DNA of 40,542 bases, taken from contig JALSSR010000209.1 in assembly GCA_026984135.1 (NCBI GenBank), forward strand, positions 1 through 40,542, in the 5' to 3' direction. Made by a program: the position numbers and the translations under genes. Shown here piece by piece: positions 39,380 to 40,542 of the stretch (its first letter is position 1; every line of letters starts with the position of its first letter). The notes beneath the pieces were generated by a model that was not told the origin of the DNA, did no database searches, and saw nothing but the letters and a program-made list of their open reading frames with translations. This DNA comes from Bacteroidales bacterium (GTDB taxonomy: Bacteria; Bacteroidota; Bacteroidia; Bacteroidales; JAADJA01).

Positions 39380-40542
39380 CTACTCTTTACCCTTTTGTTC
39401 GGCAACTTTAGCTTTTGCCATAGCTTCAAGCATATCGGTTGTCAATGATTTGGGTCTTTCCAGCGGATATCCGAGAGCTCTGTCCCAGATAATATTGGCA
39501 CTGATACCCAAAGCTCTTCCTACACCGAAAAGAACGGTATAAAAATCATATTCTCTGACGCCGTAATGCCATTGAATAACACCGGACTGTGCATCAACGT
39601 TGGGCCAGGGATTCTTAGCTTTTCCCTGCTCTTTCAAAATAGGCGGGACAACCCTGTAAAGCATATCAACATATTTAAAAACGTTGTCGTCTTTAAGATG
39701 CTTAAGGCTGAATTCCCTTTGAAGAGTATAACGCGGGTCTGTTTTACGAAGAACGGCATGTCCGAAACCCGGCACAACCTGACCCGAGTTCAAGGTATCC
39801 CAAACATATTGTCTTATCTCATCTTCCGAAGGTTCACGATCTTCACCGCCGACCCTTTCAATCAGGTCGTGTATCCACATCAGAACATTTTGTGCAGCAA
39901 GTCCGTGTAACGGGCCTGCAAGACCGTTGATCATTGCAGAAATTGCAAGATAAATATCGGATAATGAGCTGGCAACAAGGTGTCCCGTATGAGCACTAAC
40001 ATTACCGCTTTCGTGGTCACTGTGAATGATAAAGTGCAATCTTGCAACATCATCATACGGTTTGGGAATACCCATCATATGGGCAAAGTTACCTCCGAAA
40101 TCAAGATTCGGGTTCGATTGGATACGCTCACCTCCGCGGTATAACTTGGCATAAATATAGGAAGCTATCTCCGGAAGCTTGGCAAGAAGGTTCAGGGAAT
40201 CTTCATACATCGGGTCCCAGTAATCTTTTTTAGAAATACCGGCGTTGTATTTCTTCGCGAAAAACGATTCGCGGTGCATCGCAACAATGGCTGCCGAGAA
40301 GACAGTCATAGGATGACTGCAGCACGGCATCGAATCAATCAGGTCGTAAACGTAGCGCGGTACAATTCTTCTTTTACTGAATTCATCAACAACTTCCGCA
40401 ACTTCATTTTCAGAAGGTATATCCCCTGTCAGAAGCAAATAAAATAAACCTTCGACATAAGGCATTTCGGCACCTTCGGGTTTCGGAAGTTTCTTAACCA
40501 CATCCATAAGCGGATAACCTCTGTACCTGATACCTTCATTGG
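39380..40542 (-). CDS. gltA: citrate synthase, 5' end cut by the window edge
   Basis: At least 386 aa are visible. The ORF track starts at Met (40507), but the frame stays open to the window end and reads NEGIRYRGYPLMDVVKKLPKP, a citrate synthase N-terminal motif, so the true start is outside. Catalytic His residues lie in the HxxHxDHESGNVSAHTGH and GLAGPLHGLAAQ segments, and PGFGHAVLRKTDPRY carries the other His. The overall pattern resembles the eukaryote/mitochondrial-type citrate synthase rather than the E. coli type. It condenses acetyl-CoA with oxaloacetate. Confidence 0.93.
   Translation of the reverse strand, partial: NEGIRYRGYPLMDVVKKLPKPEGAEMPYVEGLFYLLLTGDIPSENEVAEVVDEFSKRRIVPRYVYDLIDSMPCCSHPMTVFSAAIVAMHRESFFAKKYNAGISKKDYWDPMYEDSLNLLAKLPEIASYIYAKLYRGGERIQSNPNLDFGGNFAHMMGIPKPYDDVARLHFIIHSDHESGNVSAHTGHLVASSLSDIYLAISAMINGLAGPLHGLAAQNVLMWIHDLIERVGGEDREPSEDEIRQYVWDTLNSGQVVPGFGHAVLRKTDPRYTLQREFSLKHLKDDNVFKYVDMLYRVVPPILKEQGKAKNPWPNVDAQSGVIQWHYGVREYDFYTVLFGVGRALGISANIIWDRALGYPLERPKSLTTDMLEAMAKAKVAEQKGKE

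Overview
The window looks like a chromosomal segment of a low-GC, anaerobic or facultative member of the Bacteroidota, probably Bacteroidales-like. Four kinds of evidence point there. Upstream regions lack Shine-Dalgarno sequences and carry many TAnnTTTG -7 elements. Three large proteins end in type IX secretion (T9SS) C-terminal sorting domains, one of them frameshifted. There is an ECF sigma factor overlapping an anti-sigma/beta-barrel gene. Several genes encode SusD/PorT-era style outer-membrane barrels. No rRNA, tRNA, phage or IS element was seen. Names rest on motif reading only; no database search was run.

Bases 416-16034 form a sulfur and respiratory-chain island. On the minus strand lies an sqr-like flavoprotein, DUF1641, TusE/DsrC-like and DsrE-like operon. 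Divergent from it is a Crp/Fnr regulator, with an 18-bp perfect palindrome matching the FNR consensus (TGAT-N4-ATCA) between them. Next come a two-component-propeller protein with a frameshifted T9SS tail, and a Rieske protein plus a 920-aa fusion of a b6f-type cytochrome b to about 12 c-type hemes. Divergent from those is a seven-gene plus-strand operon: PsrA/PhsA-like Mo enzyme, PsrB-like ferredoxin, PsrC/NrfD-like membrane subunit, the two halves of a split YeeE/YedE transporter, and two membrane-anchored rhodanese-fold proteins. Both rhodaneses have lost the catalytic Cys and both end in the same lysine-rich tail, KKKKxVAAGGC. I read this as a periplasmic sulfane-sulfur system: reductase, transporter and carrier arms outside, and SQR/TusE/DsrE relay at the membrane and inside. 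The dead rhodaneses with a C-terminal Cys arm are the best candidate for something undescribed.

Bases 16035-22641 are envelope and regulation: two related outer-membrane barrels, an ECF sigma factor with an anti-sigma protein that also seems to carry a barrel, an overlooked 48-aa membrane protein, a Ycf48-like lipoprotein, a repeat cluster with a 22-bp palindrome, and a PagL/acyloxyacyl-hydrolase-like barrel. Bases 22764-27106 are a beta-oxidation-type operon (enoyl-CoA hydratase, 3-hydroxyacyl-CoA dehydrogenase, thiolase). A toxin-antitoxin cassette sits in each of its two gaps: a YoeB-like pair, and an MNT nucleotidyltransferase with a truncated HEPN partner.

Bases 27177-40542 hold dnaG; two tandem paralogous T9SS-secreted Asp-box proteins, each preceded by similar 20-21-bp-period direct repeats that resemble LytTR operators; indolepyruvate oxidoreductase iorA/iorB; an AcpH-like phosphodiesterase; a coiled-coil protein followed by the DUF2953-YtfJ pair known from spore formers; yjbQ; and citrate synthase, which runs off the window end.
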